From Streptomyces flavotricini (lineage in GTDB: Bacteria; Actinomycetota; Actinomycetes; Streptomycetales; Streptomycetaceae), in assembly GCF_020639365.1 (NCBI RefSeq), contig NZ_JAINUL010000001.1, positions 1,278,159-1,342,158 of the forward strand: 64,000 nucleotides of DNA, written 5' to 3'. Below, one piece after another: positions 1 through 10,504 of the stretch. Every line of letters starts with the position of its first letter. The first letter of the stretch is position 1. The notes below the pieces were generated by a model. That model was given only the letters and a program-made list of their open reading frames with translations, was not told where the DNA came from and ran no database searches. Both the position numbers and the translations under genes were made by a program.

Positions 1-1
1 C

Positions 2-883
2 GCGGCGGGTGGCGGGGCCCCGCCACCCGCGGCACCGCCTGCCGGTCCGCCGCGGCCGAGCGGCGCCGAGCTCGATTACGCCGCTCTCGTGCTGTGCGGC
101 CCGGAAGGACAGGGCGGTCGCCGGGGCCGGCTGTTCCCGGACGCCCCCTCGGACCCGGTCGCGGCCGAACACCGGCGCCGCGCCGAGGCGGTGGCCGCGC
201 TGCCGCTGCCCGGACACGCCGTGCGTCCCCGCGAGTCGGCGGGCTCCTTCGACCACCGCTTCGATGCCGCGGCACGCGCCGACATCCCCTCGGACGGCAC
301 CTGGCACACCGTCACCGTCGGCGCGATCCCGGTCGGTCTGCGCACCGAGTACCTCTGCGTGCCGTCCGTCGAGCAGACCGTGTACGCCACGCTGGTGGTC
401 GCCAACGCCACCGACCAGGCCCTGCTGGCCGGCCCGGTGGAGGTCACCGTCGACGACGAGTTCCTGCTGACCGCCGCCCTGCCCACGCTCGCCCCCGGCG
501 GTGTCCGCCGGGTGGGACTCGGGCCGACCGAGGGCATCGGGGTCACCCGCCGCACGAACCTGCACGAGTCGACCGCGGGTCTTCGGGGCAACACCACCGT
601 GCTCGACCACCGGATCCATGTGGAGCTGGCCAACCGGCTCGCCGGGCCCGTCACCGTCGAGGTCCGCGAACGGGTACCGGTCACCGGCGAACCGGACGTC
701 CGGATCGAGGAGCGGGCCGACTGGACGGTGCCCGAGGCCGGCACGGGAGCCGAGCAGCACGCGCCCGGCACCCGCATCTGGCGGGTGGACCTGCCCGCCG
801 GCGCCACCACCGCCCTCGACGGCGGCTACGAGATCCGCATCCCGGCCGGCAAGGGCCTGGTCGGCGGCAACCGCAGGAGCTGA
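2..883 (+). CDS. DUF4139 / MuiA-like protein, N-terminus outside window
   Basis: The frame is open from the first bases, so the start lies upstream; 293 residues are visible. After an Ala/Pro/Gly-rich stretch (about residues 1-24) the protein has the beta-strand-rich pattern of the DUF4139 C-terminal domain, including VPSVEQTVYATLVVANATD and later VEVRERVPVTGEPDVRI. That signature recurs in the next gene as RFDNGSGHALLAGPVDLV and VVRERVPVSEVSAVEV, so the two are paralogues. The stop is seven bases before the next start, so they are very probably one operon. The biochemical role of DUF4139/MuiA proteins is not established; the name comes from a mucoidy phenotype in other bacteria. Family assignment is from motif recall. 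Confidence 0.75.
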   Translation, partial: AAGGGAPPPAAPPAGPPRPSGAELDYAALVLCGPEGQGGRRGRLFPDAPSDPVAAEHRRRAEAVAALPLPGHAVRPRESAGSFDHRFDAAARADIPSDGTWHTVTVGAIPVGLRTEYLCVPSVEQTVYATLVVANATDQALLAGPVEVTVDDEFLLTAALPTLAPGGVRRVGLGPTEGIGVTRRTNLHESTAGLRGNTTVLDHRIHVELANRLAGPVTVEVRERVPVTGEPDVRIEERADWTVPEAGTGAEQHAPGTRIWRVDLPAGATTALDGGYEIRIPAGKGLVGGNRRS

Positions 884-890
884 CGCAGCC

Positions 891-2450
891 ATGTCCACGG
901 CCCCCATGCCGATCGCCCTCCCCGTCACCGCGGTCACCGCCCTGGAGGACCGGGCCCACATCGAGCGCACCGCCGTGCTCGACCTCGAGGCCGGAGTCCA
1001 GCGGCTGCGTCTCGGGCCGGTCAGTGCGCTGGCCGCCGACCGCACCCTCCACGCGGAGCTGACCGCGGATCACCCGGCGACCGTGCTCGACGTACGGCTG
1101 GTCCGCACCTGGACGCCCGTCGGTCCGCTGCCGTCCGCCGACGACTCCGCCCTGCGCCGCCGCGCGCACGAACTGGAAGGCGAGCGGCACGCCGCGGAGC
1201 AGCGGTGCGACCGGCTGCACGCGCGCCTCGACGTGCTCGGCCGCCTCGCCGCCGATCTGCTGCGGGACATCGGCGAAGGAGCCGGCTCCGGGGAGAGCGA
1301 CGGGCCCCGCTGGGCCCTCGAGCTGGACCGGGTGGACGGGGAGCGCGAGAAATTCGGCGAACAACTCCGCTCCGCCCGGGCACGGCTGGCCTCCCTCGAC
1401 GCCGAACTCGACGAGGTCCGGCGGGCCATGACGCGCTCCGGCGCCCAGCCGGCCGAGCTGGTCGGCCATGTCGAGCTGACCGTGGACGCCGCGGCGGCCG
1501 GGCCGGCGCGGCTGCGCCTGAGCCACCTCACCCCGTGCGCGCTGTGGCGGCCCGCCTACCGGGCCGTGCTCGACGGCGACTGCCTGACGCTGGAGACCGA
1601 TGCGATGGTCTGGCAGCGCACCGGTGAGGACTGGTCCGGCGTACGGCTGACGCTGTCGACTGCCCGGTCGGCGCTCGCCACCGACCCGCCGCGGCTCGGC
1701 GAGGACCGGCTGACGCTGGGCGACCGCAGCGCCGCCGAACGCCGCACGGTCGACGTCGAGTTGCGCGAGGAGGCGATCGGGGACATCGGTCCGGTCCCGG
1801 TGCTCGGCCTGCCGGGGGTGGACGACGGCGGTGAGGCGCGGGTGCTGAGCGCGCCCGCACCGGTCTCCGTACCCGGTGACGGGCGTGCCCACCGGGTGCC
1901 GCTGTCCGCGTTCACCGCGCCCGCGGTCAGCGAGTACGCCTGCTCACCCGAGTTGTCCGCGCTGGTCACCCGGGTGGTGCGGTTCGACAACGGATCCGGT
2001 CACGCGCTGCTCGCCGGTCCCGTGGACCTGGTTCGCGCCGGCGGGTTCGGCGGCCGCGGCACGCTGGACTTCACCGCGCCCGGCGCCCCGGTGGTACTGC
2101 CCTTCGGCAGCTGCGACGACCACGGTGTGGTCCGGGAGGCCGAGGAGTCCCGGACGACCGCCGGAATCACCCAGCGGACCGTGGTCACCCGCACGGTCCG
2201 CCTGCACCTGTCCCGGTTCTCCGCGCCGGCGGAGCGCGGCGAGCGGATGATCGTCGTACGCGAGCGGGTCCCGGTCTCGGAGGTCTCGGCGGTGGAGGTG
2301 CGCCTGCTCAAGGACGCCTGCTCCCCCGCACCCGCCGCGGTCGACGCCGACGGGGTCGCGCGCTGGGACGTCGCGCTCCCGCCCGGCGGCCGCCGTACGG
2401 TCACGCTGGTCTACGAGCTGTCGGCGAGCGCCAAGGTCGCGGGGCTCTGA
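891..2450 (+). CDS. DUF4139 domain-containing protein (MuiA-like)
   Basis: 519 aa. The ATG at 891 follows an AGGAG at 874-878 and lies just after the upstream stop. The N-terminal third (VTAVTALEDRAHIERTAVLDLEAG) is the DUF4140-like strand region; a charged helical coiled coil follows at about residues 85-180 (RRRAHELEGERHAAEQRC, then VDGEREKFGEQLRSARARL); the rest is the DUF4139 beta domain. No signal peptide or membrane segment is seen, so it is probably cytoplasmic. Paralogue and operon partner of the preceding gene. Convergent with the phosphatase gene, with 30 bp between stops. Function unknown. Confidence 0.85.
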   Translation: MSTAPMPIALPVTAVTALEDRAHIERTAVLDLEAGVQRLRLGPVSALAADRTLHAELTADHPATVLDVRLVRTWTPVGPLPSADDSALRRRAHELEGERHAAEQRCDRLHARLDVLGRLAADLLRDIGEGAGSGESDGPRWALELDRVDGEREKFGEQLRSARARLASLDAELDEVRRAMTRSGAQPAELVGHVELTVDAAAAGPARLRLSHLTPCALWRPAYRAVLDGDCLTLETDAMVWQRTGEDWSGVRLTLSTARSALATDPPRLGEDRLTLGDRSAAERRTVDVELREEAIGDIGPVPVLGLPGVDDGGEARVLSAPAPVSVPGDGRAHRVPLSAFTAPAVSEYACSPELSALVTRVVRFDNGSGHALLAGPVDLVRAGGFGGRGTLDFTAPGAPVVLPFGSCDDHGVVREAEESRTTAGITQRTVVTRTVRLHLSRFSAPAERGERMIVVRERVPVSEVSAVEVRLLKDACSPAPAAVDADGVARWDVALPPGGRRTVTLVYELSASAKVAGL

Positions 2451-2480
2451 CACGTCGCGCGGCGCCACCGGCCCGCGGTC

Positions 2481-4889
2481 TCAGCCGACCTGGATTCCGA
2501 TGACGCAGGTGTCGTCGTCCGTGTCGGAGCGGCTCTCGGCGAGCAGGCGGTCCAACTGCTCGTCGAGGTCGCCGACCCCCGAGGCCGCCGCGTCCACGAG
2601 GTGGAGCAGGGAGTCCTCCACCGAGGAGTCCCGCCTCTCCACCAGCCCGTCCGTGAACATGAGCAGGGTGTCGTCCGGTTCCAGCCGGACCTCCCGTTCG
2701 ATGTACGTGACGTCCGGCAGCGCTCCGAGGAGCAGGCCCTCGATGAGCGGGAAGGCCTCGGGTTCCCCGCCGCGGACGAGCACGGGCGGCAGGTGGCCGG
2801 CGCGCGCCCAGCGCATCACCCGGGTGCGGGGGTCGAAGAGCCCGCAGACGGCCGTGGCGGTCACGTTCTTCGCCAGGTGGTGGGTGACCGTGTTGAGCCA
2901 GGACAGCAGTTGGGCGGGGCCCGCACCGGTGACGGCCAGGCCGCGCAGGGCGTTGCGCAGGACGACCATGCCGGTGGCGGCCTCGATGCCGTGTCCGGCC
3001 ACGTCTCCCACGGAGAGCATGACCAGCCCGGAGGGCAGGACCACGGTGTCGTACCAGTCGCCGCCGACGAGCGATTCGGATTCCGCGGGCCGGTAGCGGA
3101 CGGCCACGCGCAGGCCCGGGGCTTCGACGGCCGGCGGGGTGGGCGGCATGATGGCGTGCTGGAGCTGGAGGGCGAGGCGGTTGCGTTCGGCGGACTCGGC
3201 CGCGGTGTGGGCGAGCTGGTCCCGGGTCGCGGCCAGGGCGACTTCCGTCCAGTGCTGGGCGGAGATGTCCTGGTAGGCGCCGCGGACGGCGTACAGGCGC
3301 CGGTCGGCGTCGAGGACCGGCTCGGCGACGACGCGGATGTGGCGGGTGATCCCGTCGGACCTGCGCAGGCGCAGATCGACGGAGGCCGGACTGCGGTGGC
3401 GCAGCACGGCCCGCAGGAAGCGGTCCAGGGCGGCGGAGTCGTCGGGGTGGGCGTAGCCGGGCAGTTCCCGCAGCGGTACGGGCGGGGCGCCGGCCGGGAG
3501 GCCGTGCAGCGCGTACAGCTGGGCGTTCCAGGTGATCCCGCCGGTGACGAGGTTCTCCTCGAAGCCGCCGATCCGGCCCAGGCGCTGCGCGTGCTGGAGG
3601 AGGTCGGCCAGGCGTGCCGTCTCGTCCTCGATGCGCCAGATCAGCAGGACGGCCGTGCCGTGCCGGCTGACGCTGATGTCCGCGACCGAGGTGAGCGGGA
3701 TCTGGTCGACGAGCGCGGTCAGGCTCATGCGTTCGGCCCTGAAGGGTTCGCCGGTGGCGTGCACGCGCTCGATGACGTCGAACAGCCCGTTCTCGCCGGC
3801 GGCCGTCGGATAGGCCTCCAGCAGCAGGGCGCCGTTGACGTCGGTGCGCTGCCGCCCGGCGGGGTCGACGAAGCGGCTGCTGGCGTGGCGGATGCGGAAG
3901 TCGGTCAGCCGTCCCTCAAGATCCAGTACGGGGGTGAGGATGACGGCGGGGTCGTGCAGTCCCTCGGCGAGGTCGGTCAGCTCCGAGACGTCGGGGAGCA
4001 GCGCTTCCGGGACGCCGGGACCGGCCGGGGACGCGGTGTCCATGGTGCGGGCGCAGAGTTCGGCGAGGGCCTCGACCTGGCGTTCGATCTGCGGGGGCTG
4101 CGGTGCCAGGGGTTGTGGCCAGCAGATTTCGAGGACGCCGTGGATGCGGCCGCCGGTCCCGGCCGGTACGGCCATGCGTCCGCCGTCGGGCCAGTGCAGG
4201 TGCGCGATCGAGGGCAGCCCCTCGCGTTGGAGGCGGGGCAGGGTGACGAGTCGGCGCTCGCTCAGCGCGAGGCGGGCGACGGTGGAGACGCCCGGGGGGA
4301 CGTGGCGCCAGCGTGCTGCTTCTCCGGGCGGGAACCCGGCGTAGCCGGCGAGGGCCAGGGAGCCGTCGGGCGCCGCGGTCCACACGGCGACGGCGATCGC
4401 GCCCAGGGGCCCCAGGGCGTTGGTCAGGAGGGATTCGGCCACCGCCTGGGTGTCGTCGGCGGCGGCCAGCATCCCGCTCTCGGCTGTGCGCAGCCGGACC
4501 GCCACCCTGGTGGACGGCTTGGCCGGGCCGAGCGTGCCCGTGCGCTCGACGAACTCGGCGGCGACCTCGCTGACGTGGTCGCGAGCGGCTTGGTTGACGA
4601 TGTCCGCGGCGATATCGAGCGGGGAGAGCCCGGTCTCGCGGGACAGCTCGTCCAGCTGCCGTGCCGCCGCGGCGGGGGTGCAGCTCAGCTGGCCGATCAG
4701 GATGCCCTTGGCCAGTTCGACCAGGGCCCTGCCGTCGGCGGCCGCGTGCGCCGCCCGCACCTCGCCGCGCAGGCGTTCGACGGTGGCGACGAGGCGTCCC
4801 AGCGGTGTCGGACCCCGGTGGGGGGTCGGGTCCGGGTACGGCGTCGGGTCCGGGTGCGGGGTCAGGCCCTGGCGCGGGGCGGCGGTCAT
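2481..4889 (-). CDS. SpoIIE-family PP2C phosphatase with ANTAR-like, GAF and PAS regions
   Basis: 802 aa. The start ATG (4889-4887) overlaps the upstream kinase stop in an ATGA, implying translational coupling. Order: an ANTAR-like three-helix segment (about 30-105, LAKGILIGQLSCTPAAAARQ), a GAF region (about 150-300), two PAS-like regions (about 320-560, the second with LGRIGGFEENLVTGGITWN), and a C-terminal SpoIIE/RsbU phosphatase domain (about 580-802). Metal-binding motifs GGDWYDTV, SVGDVAGHG and MFTDGLVERRD are intact, so it should be active. Such proteins dephosphorylate STAS anti-anti-sigma factors; STAS genes lie at 9.0 and 10.5 kb, so a link is inferred. An ANTAR-type domain at the N-terminus of a SpoIIE phosphatase is somewhat unusual. 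The frame also stays open upstream inside the kinase gene, but that extension is an out-of-frame shadow. Confidence 0.9.
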   Translation of the reverse strand: MTAAPRQGLTPHPDPTPYPDPTPHRGPTPLGRLVATVERLRGEVRAAHAAADGRALVELAKGILIGQLSCTPAAAARQLDELSRETGLSPLDIAADIVNQAARDHVSEVAAEFVERTGTLGPAKPSTRVAVRLRTAESGMLAAADDTQAVAESLLTNALGPLGAIAVAVWTAAPDGSLALAGYAGFPPGEAARWRHVPPGVSTVARLALSERRLVTLPRLQREGLPSIAHLHWPDGGRMAVPAGTGGRIHGVLEICWPQPLAPQPPQIERQVEALAELCARTMDTASPAGPGVPEALLPDVSELTDLAEGLHDPAVILTPVLDLEGRLTDFRIRHASSRFVDPAGRQRTDVNGALLLEAYPTAAGENGLFDVIERVHATGEPFRAERMSLTALVDQIPLTSVADISVSRHGTAVLLIWRIEDETARLADLLQHAQRLGRIGGFEENLVTGGITWNAQLYALHGLPAGAPPVPLRELPGYAHPDDSAALDRFLRAVLRHRSPASVDLRLRRSDGITRHIRVVAEPVLDADRRLYAVRGAYQDISAQHWTEVALAATRDQLAHTAAESAERNRLALQLQHAIMPPTPPAVEAPGLRVAVRYRPAESESLVGGDWYDTVVLPSGLVMLSVGDVAGHGIEAATGMVVLRNALRGLAVTGAGPAQLLSWLNTVTHHLAKNVTATAVCGLFDPRTRVMRWARAGHLPPVLVRGGEPEAFPLIEGLLLGALPDVTYIEREVRLEPDDTLLMFTDGLVERRDSSVEDSLLHLVDAAASGVGDLDEQLDRLLAESRSDTDDDTCVIGIQVG

Positions 4890-7800
4890 TTCGAGAGCCA
4901 GTGCCGGACGCGGGCGATGAGGTCGTCGGCGTCGACCGGCTTGGTCACGTAGTCGCTGGCCCCCGCGGCGAGGCTCTTCTCCCGGTCGCCGGGCATCGCC
5001 TTGGCGGTGACCGCGATGATGGGAAGGCCCGCGTGGGCCGGCATCCGCCGGATCTCGGCGGTCGCCGCGTACCCGTCCAGTTCCGGCATCATCACGTCCA
5101 TCAGGATGAGGTCGACCCCCTCGTTGCGGATGAGCGTTTCGATGCCCTTGCGCCCGTCCTCCGCGTGGAGCACCCGGACACCGTGCAGTTCGAGTACGCC
5201 GCTGAGGGCGTACAGGTTGCGCGCGTCGTCGTCGACGACGAGGACCGTACGTCCGGCCAGGCCGTCGTCGAGCACGCGGGCGGGGCTCTGCGCCCGCTCC
5301 GCGCCCGCGTGGACGAAGGGCAGTACGTCTCCCGGCTGGTCCGCGGACAGGTGCAGCACGATGCGTTCGCGGAGTTCGTCCAGACTGGACAGCAGCTCCA
5401 GGCGGCGCGACGCTGCCCGTTCCCGCAGCGCCGTCTCCTGTCCCGTGTTCAGACGGGGGTTGTTGTGCGCGAGGACGGGGAGGGAGGAGAGCGCCGGGTC
5501 TCCGTCGAGGGCGTCGAGGAAGCGCAGGGCCTCGCCGTCGGGCATGTCGAGTTCGAGGACGACGCAGTGGAAGGAATCCGATGCGAGGGCGGCGGCGGCC
5601 TCCCGCGAGCTCGTGACGCCGACGACCTGGATGCCTCCGAGGTCGCCGACCGGCCGGTGGCGGGGGGCGAAGTCCCGGTCGGCGCTCTCGGCGACGAGGG
5701 TGAGCAGGCCGCCCTGGCGTTCCTCGATCACCAGCAGGCGTCGTGCCTGCCGCTGCGCGGGAAGGGCCGGCGGCGTACCGGCGTGACCCGCCGCGGCGGG
5801 TCCGGTCGCGGTGTGCCGGGCGGGCGCAGGGAGCTCGGGGAGCGGGTCCGTCTCGTACTCCGCCCACCGGACGGGCAGGTAGAGCGTGAAGGTGCTGCCC
5901 TGTCCCGGTGTGCTCTCCGCGGTGACGGCGCCGCCGAGGAGCTGGGCGATCTCGCGGCTGATGGAGAGGCCGAGGCCGGTGCCGCCGTACTTGCGGCTGG
6001 TGGTGCCGTCGGCCTGCTGGAAGGCGCCGAAGACGGACCCCAGCTGCTGCTCGGGGATCCCGATGCCCGTGTCCCGCACCCGGAAGGCCACCACGGGCCC
6101 GCGGCCGGGCAGTCCGGCGGGGACCTCGGGCGCCGTCGCCGGCTCGATCCGGAGCTCGACGCCACCGCGTTCGGTGAACTTGACGGCGTTGGACAGCAGG
6201 TTGCGCAGGACCTGCCGCAGCCGTGAGTCGTCGGTGTGCAGGGCGTCCGGCGCGTCGGGGGCGGTGGTGACGGTGAAGTCGAGGCTCTTCTGGGTGGTCA
6301 TCGGCCGGAAGGTGGCGTCGACGTACTCCAGCAGCTGCGGCAGGGACACCGCCTCGGGGTTGATGTCCATCTTTCCTGCCTCGACCTTCGACAGGTCGAG
6401 GATGTCGTTGATCAGCTGGAGCAGGTCGGACCCCGCCGAGTGGATGACGCCGGCGTACTCGACCTGCTTCGGGCTGAGATTGCGGGTGGGGTTCTGGGCG
6501 AGCAGCTGGGCGAGGATCAGGAGGCTGTTGAGCGGTGTGCGCAGCTCGTGGCTCATGTTGGCGAGGAACTCGGACTTGTACTTCGAGGCCAGCGACAACT
6601 GCTGCGCCCTGTCCTCCAGTTCCTGCCGCGCCTGTTCGATTTCCAGGTTCTTGGCTTCGATGTCGCGGTTCTGGCTGGCCAGGAGGGCCGCCTTCTCCTC
6701 CAGCTCCGCGTTGGAGCGCTGGAGTTCCTCCTGTTGCACCTGGAGCTCCGCCGAACGCGCCTGCAGTTCGCCGGTCAGCCGTTGGGACTCCCCGAGGAGC
6801 TCGTCGGTGCGGGCGTTGGCGACGATCGTGTTGACGTTGACGCCGATGGTCTCCAGCAGCTGGCCGAGGAAGTCGCGGTGTACGGGGGTGAACGCGGAGA
6901 AGGAGGCGAGCTCGATCACGCCGAGGGCCTGGTCGTCGACCACGATCGGCAGGACGATCAGGCTGCCCGGGGTGGTGCGGCCCAGCCCCGAGGAGATGAC
7001 GTAGTCGCCGGGGACCTGGTCCGTGGCGATGATGCGCTGGCTGCGGGCGGCCTGGCCGACGAGGGACTCGCCGAGGGCGAAGGCGGTGCCCTCGCCGGTG
7101 CCGGCGGGGCGGCCGTAGGAGCCGACCAGGGTGAGCACGGTGCCGCCGGGGCGGTCCTCGGCGAGGTAGAAGGCGCCGTACTGGGCGGCGACCAGCGGTG
7201 TCAGCTCGTCCATGACGAGCGCGGCGACGACGGAGAGGTCGCGGTGGCCCTGCATCAGGCCGGAGATCCGGGCCAGGTTGGACTTGAGCCAGTCCTGTTC
7301 CTGGTTGGCCCGGGTGGTCTCGCGCAGCGAGCCGACCATCGAGTTGATGTTGTCCTTGAGTTCGGCGACTTCGCCGGAGGCGTCGACCGTGATCGAGCGG
7401 GTCAGGTCGCCCTCGGCGACGGCGCTGGCGACCTCGGCGATGGCCCGGACCTGGCGGGTGAGGTTCCCGGCCAGTTCGTTGACGTTCTGGGTGAGCCGCT
7501 TCCAGGTGCCGGAGACGCCCTCCACCTCGGCCTGGCCGCCGAGCCGCCCCTCGCTGCCCACCTCGCGGGCCACGCGCGTGACCTCGGCGGCGAAGGCGGA
7601 GAGCTGGTCGACCATCGTGTTGATGGTCTCCTTCAGCTCCAGGATCTCCCCGCGCGCGTCCACCCGGATCTTCTGCGTCAGGTCGCCCTGGGCCACCGCG
7701 GTGGTGACCTGGGCGATCGAACGGACCTGTGCGGTCAGGTTGTCGGCCATGACGTTGACCGATTCCGTGAGGTCCTTCCACGTTCCGGAGACGCCCTTGA

Positions 7801-8356
7801 CGTCCGCCTGACCGCCGAGCCGGCCCTCGGTGCCCACCTCGCGGGCCACCCGCGTGACCTCCCCGGCGAAGGCGGAGAGCTGCTCGACCATCGTGTTGAT
7901 GGTCTCCTTCAGCTCCAGGATCTCCCCGCGCGCGGTGACGGTGATCTTCTGGGAGAGGTCCCCCTCGGCCACGGCGGTCGCGACCTGGGCGATGGAGCGC
8001 ACCTGATCGGTGAGGTTTCCGGCCATGAAATTGACCGAATCCGTGAGGTCCAGCCAGGCACCGCCGACGCCCGGTACGTCGGCCTGGCCACCCAGGGTCC
8101 CCTCGGTGCCCACCTGGCGGGCCACGCGGGTCACTTCCGACGTGACCAGCGACAGCTGGTCGGCCATCCCGTTGAAGACCGTGGCGATCTCACCGAGCAG
8201 TCCGTCCGACGTATCGGGCAGCCGGGTGCGGAAGTCCCCGTCCCGTACGGCCGTCAGGCCGGCCAGCAGCCGGCGCAGCTCCGGTTCGCCGATCCCCGCC
8301 CCGCCCCCGGGCGCCGGCGGACCCGTCAGTGGCTCCTGGCGCGTCCGCTCAGCCAT
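4886..8356 (-). CDS. Poly-HAMP hybrid sensor histidine kinase
   Basis: 1156 aa, no membrane segments. Four tandem HAMP-type units of about 92 residues (roughly 25-355) share cores such as [20 protein letters not shown], as in poly-HAMP group III hybrid kinases. A GAF domain (about 375-515) and a long coiled coil (515-595) follow. HisKA carries the phosphoacceptor His in [14 protein letters not shown]. The HATPase has DTGIGIP and [10 protein letters not shown] degenerate receiver-like region (about 880-1000, [15 protein letters not shown]) precedes a canonical C-terminal receiver with [14 protein letters not shown] and TAKAM/KP residues. A modest AAAGG precedes the ATG. Likely a soluble osmotic or redox stress sensor (inference). 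It is translationally coupled to the SpoIIE phosphatase, which suggests a two-step route into the SigB-type pathway. Confidence 0.93.
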   Translation of the reverse strand: MAERTRQEPLTGPPAPGGGAGIGEPELRRLLAGLTAVRDGDFRTRLPDTSDGLLGEIATVFNGMADQLSLVTSEVTRVARQVGTEGTLGGQADVPGVGGAWLDLTDSVNFMAGNLTDQVRSIAQVATAVAEGDLSQKITVTARGEILELKETINTMVEQLSAFAGEVTRVAREVGTEGRLGGQADVKGVSGTWKDLTESVNVMADNLTAQVRSIAQVTTAVAQGDLTQKIRVDARGEILELKETINTMVDQLSAFAAEVTRVAREVGSEGRLGGQAEVEGVSGTWKRLTQNVNELAGNLTRQVRAIAEVASAVAEGDLTRSITVDASGEVAELKDNINSMVGSLRETTRANQEQDWLKSNLARISGLMQGHRDLSVVAALVMDELTPLVAAQYGAFYLAEDRPGGTVLTLVGSYGRPAGTGEGTAFALGESLVGQAARSQRIIATDQVPGDYVISSGLGRTTPGSLIVLPIVVDDQALGVIELASFSAFTPVHRDFLGQLLETIGVNVNTIVANARTDELLGESQRLTGELQARSAELQVQQEELQRSNAELEEKAALLASQNRDIEAKNLEIEQARQELEDRAQQLSLASKYKSEFLANMSHELRTPLNSLLILAQLLAQNPTRNLSPKQVEYAGVIHSAGSDLLQLINDILDLSKVEAGKMDINPEAVSLPQLLEYVDATFRPMTTQKSLDFTVTTAPDAPDALHTDDSRLRQVLRNLLSNAVKFTERGGVELRIEPATAPEVPAGLPGRGPVVAFRVRDTGIGIPEQQLGSVFGAFQQADGTTSRKYGGTGLGLSISREIAQLLGGAVTAESTPGQGSTFTLYLPVRWAEYETDPLPELPAPARHTATGPAAAGHAGTPPALPAQRQARRLLVIEERQGGLLTLVAESADRDFAPRHRPVGDLGGIQVVGVTSSREAAAALASDSFHCVVLELDMPDGEALRFLDALDGDPALSSLPVLAHNNPRLNTGQETALRERAASRRLELLSSLDELRERIVLHLSADQPGDVLPFVHAGAERAQSPARVLDDGLAGRTVLVVDDDARNLYALSGVLELHGVRVLHAEDGRKGIETLIRNEGVDLILMDVMMPELDGYAATAEIRRMPAHAGLPIIAVTAKAMPGDREKSLAAGASDYVTKPVDADDLIARVRHWLSK

Positions 8357-8531
8357 CCGTCAACCTTTCGCCACACGACCGTTCGGCGAAGGTGGACGCC
8401 GACCCGAAGGACCTTATGGCACGACCGATCACCCTGAAGCAGCGCTTCCGTAACTGACCCGCAAGACACGGGTGCGGAGGCGGGCGGAGGGTAGACGAAT
8501 CGGTGACGAAGGACACAACCGAGTCAAAGGG

Positions 8532-8996
8532 GTGAGCGCATTGTCGGTCAAGGCGGTCGGCTGGGCACGCTCGTTTCCGGTGGCGAGAGGAGTACGGGCG
8601 GCACGGCAGTGGACCGCCGCGCACCTGGCGTCACTGCCCTGGGACGATTCGACCGCGGACACGGTGCACTCCGTACTGCTGACCGTGTCCGAACTCGTCA
8701 CCAACGCCCACCTGCACGCCGCCGGCACCGCCCACCTCGTGCTGACCTGGGACGGCCGGTGCCTCCACGTCAGCGTCGCCGACTCCGATCCCCGGCTGCC
8801 CGGCCTGCGGCCGGCCGAAGCCGATGCCGGCGCCACCTCCGGCCGGGGACTGGGGATCGTCGCCACCCTCGCGGACTCGTGGGACGTCCACGCGTGCCAC
8901 GGCGGCAAGGCCATCACGGCCTGTTTCCGCCCCCACGGCGGGGCCGACCCCCACACCGGGCCGCCGGCCGACCGGGGCGGGCCGCGCCCGTCATGA
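8532..8996 (+). CDS. RsbW-like anti-sigma ATPase (HATPase_c_2)
   Basis: About 154 aa from GTG 8532. TTG 8541 is an equally good start because AAAGGGG (8526-8532) lies eight bases before it; an upstream GTG at 8472 is less likely. The fold is a small GHKL ATPase: N-box VLLTVSELVTNAHLHA, then VADSDPRLP, then GRGLGIVATLAD. Family members bind sigma factors or STAS partners and may have kinase activity. Divergent from the poly-HAMP kinase across about 175 bp in which no convincing promoter was seen. Its TGA (8994-8996) abuts the TGA of the convergent STAS gene (8991-8993), so the coding regions overlap by six bases. Confidence 0.88.
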   Translation: MSALSVKAVGWARSFPVARGVRAARQWTAAHLASLPWDDSTADTVHSVLLTVSELVTNAHLHAAGTAHLVLTWDGRCLHVSVADSDPRLPGLRPAEADAGATSGRGLGIVATLADSWDVHACHGGKAITACFRPHGGADPHTGPPADRGGPRPS

Positions 8997-9341
8997 GCCG
9001 CCGCCGACCGCGTCTTCGACGCTGGGGTGGAGGGACAGGACCGTATCGGCACCCGTCAGGGCGAAGAGCCGGCCGAGCTGCTCCCCGGGGGCGGCGATCC
9101 GCAGAGCGGTCAGACGGTGCACGCGCAGCAGCAGGTTCAGGAACGAGGAGTCCCCGAAGGTGACGGAACCCACGTCGAGCACCACCAGCCGGTGCCGGTC
9201 CGCGGCGGCGACGAGGGCTTCCTCCAGCGGGGCCAGCGTGTCCTGGTCCAGCTCCCCCCGCGCGGCCACCACCCACCCGGCCCCGGCCGGGCGGCCGTCC
9301 CCGACCACGCCCTCGTGGTGCGTGTCCCCTGTTCCGGTCAT
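8991..9341 (-). CDS. STAS-domain anti-sigma factor antagonist
   Basis: 116 aa. The ATG at 9341 has GGAGG five bases upstream. The frame continues 36 codons further but the ribosome site favours this start. A single STAS fold: WVVAARGELDQDTLAPLEEAL, then LVVLDVGSVTFGDSSFLNLL, in which the Ser after GD (FGDSSF) occupies the usual phosphorylation position. The expected role is sequestering an RsbW-like kinase, releasing a sigma factor when dephosphorylated. Convergent and stop-overlapping with the RsbW-like gene at 8532, a plausible cognate partner. Confidence 0.88.
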   Translation of the reverse strand: MTGTGDTHHEGVVGDGRPAGAGWVVAARGELDQDTLAPLEEALVAAADRHRLVVLDVGSVTFGDSSFLNLLLRVHRLTALRIAAPGEQLGRLFALTGADTVLSLHPSVEDAVGGGS

Positions 9342-9560
9342 GTCCGCCTCCCGGATCGTCACATGTACGGCCTCCGCAAGGGAGTATGCCTGCCCGTCGG
9401 CCGTACGCCAGCGCAGGGGCCCCGGTACGCCGTGGCCGGTGGCCGGCACGGCACCTCCGGCGGGCGTCCGGAAAAAGTTTTCGCATGGGCCGTGTAAGAA
9501 CGAGAAGTCGGGGCATGAGCGCCCGGGCAGCCGTCAGTCAATCGGGAGGGAACGGCCACC

Positions 9561-10496
9561 ATGTCTCGCTCGGCCACCGCCGTAGGACCCATTCGTGCAA
9601 CAGACGTGCAGATCAGGACCTCTGTACCCGCCGACAGGTCCGTGGGAGCCCCATCTCGGGACGTGGCACTGCCCGAGGTGGAGAACCCCCGGGAGATGGC
9701 ACCCGGCGACGCGCGGGAGCTTTCGCGGCTCTTCTTCGCGAGGCTCCGCACGCTGGAGGAGGGCACGCGCGAATACCAGTACGCCCGCAACACCCTGATC
9801 GAGATGAACCTCTCCCTCGTGCAGTTCGCCGCGCGCCGCTTCCGCGCCCGGGTGCTGGGCGGGGGCCTGGACATCGAGGACATCATCCAGGTGGGCACGA
9901 TCGGTCTCATCAAGGCGATCGACCGCTACGACCCCGAGCGCGAGGTCGAGTTCTCCACGCTCGCCCTGCCGTACATCACCGGCGAGATCAAGCGCTACTT
10001 CCGTGACACCACCTGGGCCGTGCACGTACCGCGCCGCCTCCAGGAACTGCGTACGGAGCTCGCCAAGGCCCAGGAGGCCCTGACCGACGTCCTGGGCCGG
10101 GCCCCGACGGTCAAGGAGGTCGCCGGGCACCTCGAACTGACCGAGGAGGAGGTCATCGACGGGCTGGTCGCCGCGAACGGCTACACCAGCGGCTCCCTGG
10201 ACACCGGCGGCGGCGACGGGGACGAGCCCGCGACCTCGGCGAGCCGGACGACGCGGCCGCTGGCGGACCGCCTCGGGGACGTCGACCCCGCCATGGAGCT
10301 CTTCGAGGAGTTCCACACCCTCGCGCCCCTGCTGGAGGAGCTGGACGAACGCGATCGGCTGATCCTGCAGTTGCGTTTCGGCCAGGAGAAGACACAGGCC
10401 GAGATCGGCGCCGAGCTGGGCATCTCGCAGATGCAGGTCTCGCGCTTGCTGTCCCGGACGCTCTCCCGGCTGCGCGCCGGAATGCTCTCGGTGTAG
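9561..10496 (+). CDS. SigB/SigF/SigG-family RNA polymerase sigma factor
   Basis: 311 aa; ATG preceded by GGGAGGG (9545-9551). Region 2 contains RNTLIEMNLSLVQFAARRF and DIIQVGTIGLIKAIDRYDP. Region 3 has RRLQELRTELAKAQEALTD. Region 4 has ERDRLILQLRFGQEKTQ and the helix-turn-helix EIGAELGISQMQVSRLLSR. This is the group 3 SigB/SigF stress and development family, normally held by RsbW-type anti-sigmas. First gene of a tight three-gene unit with a STAS protein (8 bp away) and a MEDS/ATPase protein. The 219-bp leader contains no clear SigB-type promoter by eye, so autoregulation could not be supported. Which Streptomyces paralogue this is cannot be decided here. Confidence 0.95.
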   Translation: MSRSATAVGPIRATDVQIRTSVPADRSVGAPSRDVALPEVENPREMAPGDARELSRLFFARLRTLEEGTREYQYARNTLIEMNLSLVQFAARRFRARVLGGGLDIEDIIQVGTIGLIKAIDRYDPEREVEFSTLALPYITGEIKRYFRDTTWAVHVPRRLQELRTELAKAQEALTDVLGRAPTVKEVAGHLELTEEEVIDGLVAANGYTSGSLDTGGGDGDEPATSASRTTRPLADRLGDVDPAMELFEEFHTLAPLLEELDERDRLILQLRFGQEKTQAEIGAELGISQMQVSRLLSRTLSRLRAGMLSV

Positions 10497-10504
10497 GCAG
10501 CGGC

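Noticed and set aside
4890..7781. Long open extension upstream of the SpoIIE phosphatase on the minus strand
   Set aside because: It runs antisense-frame through the histidine kinase gene; the protein is Arg/Pro/Gly-rich with no domains, and the ATGA overlap fixes the phosphatase start at 4889.
2601..8437. Very long plus-strand frames over the kinase and phosphatase genes
   Set aside because: Reverse shadows of GC-rich coding DNA; composition is Gly/Val/Asp-rich with no motifs, while the minus-strand products are full-length known families.
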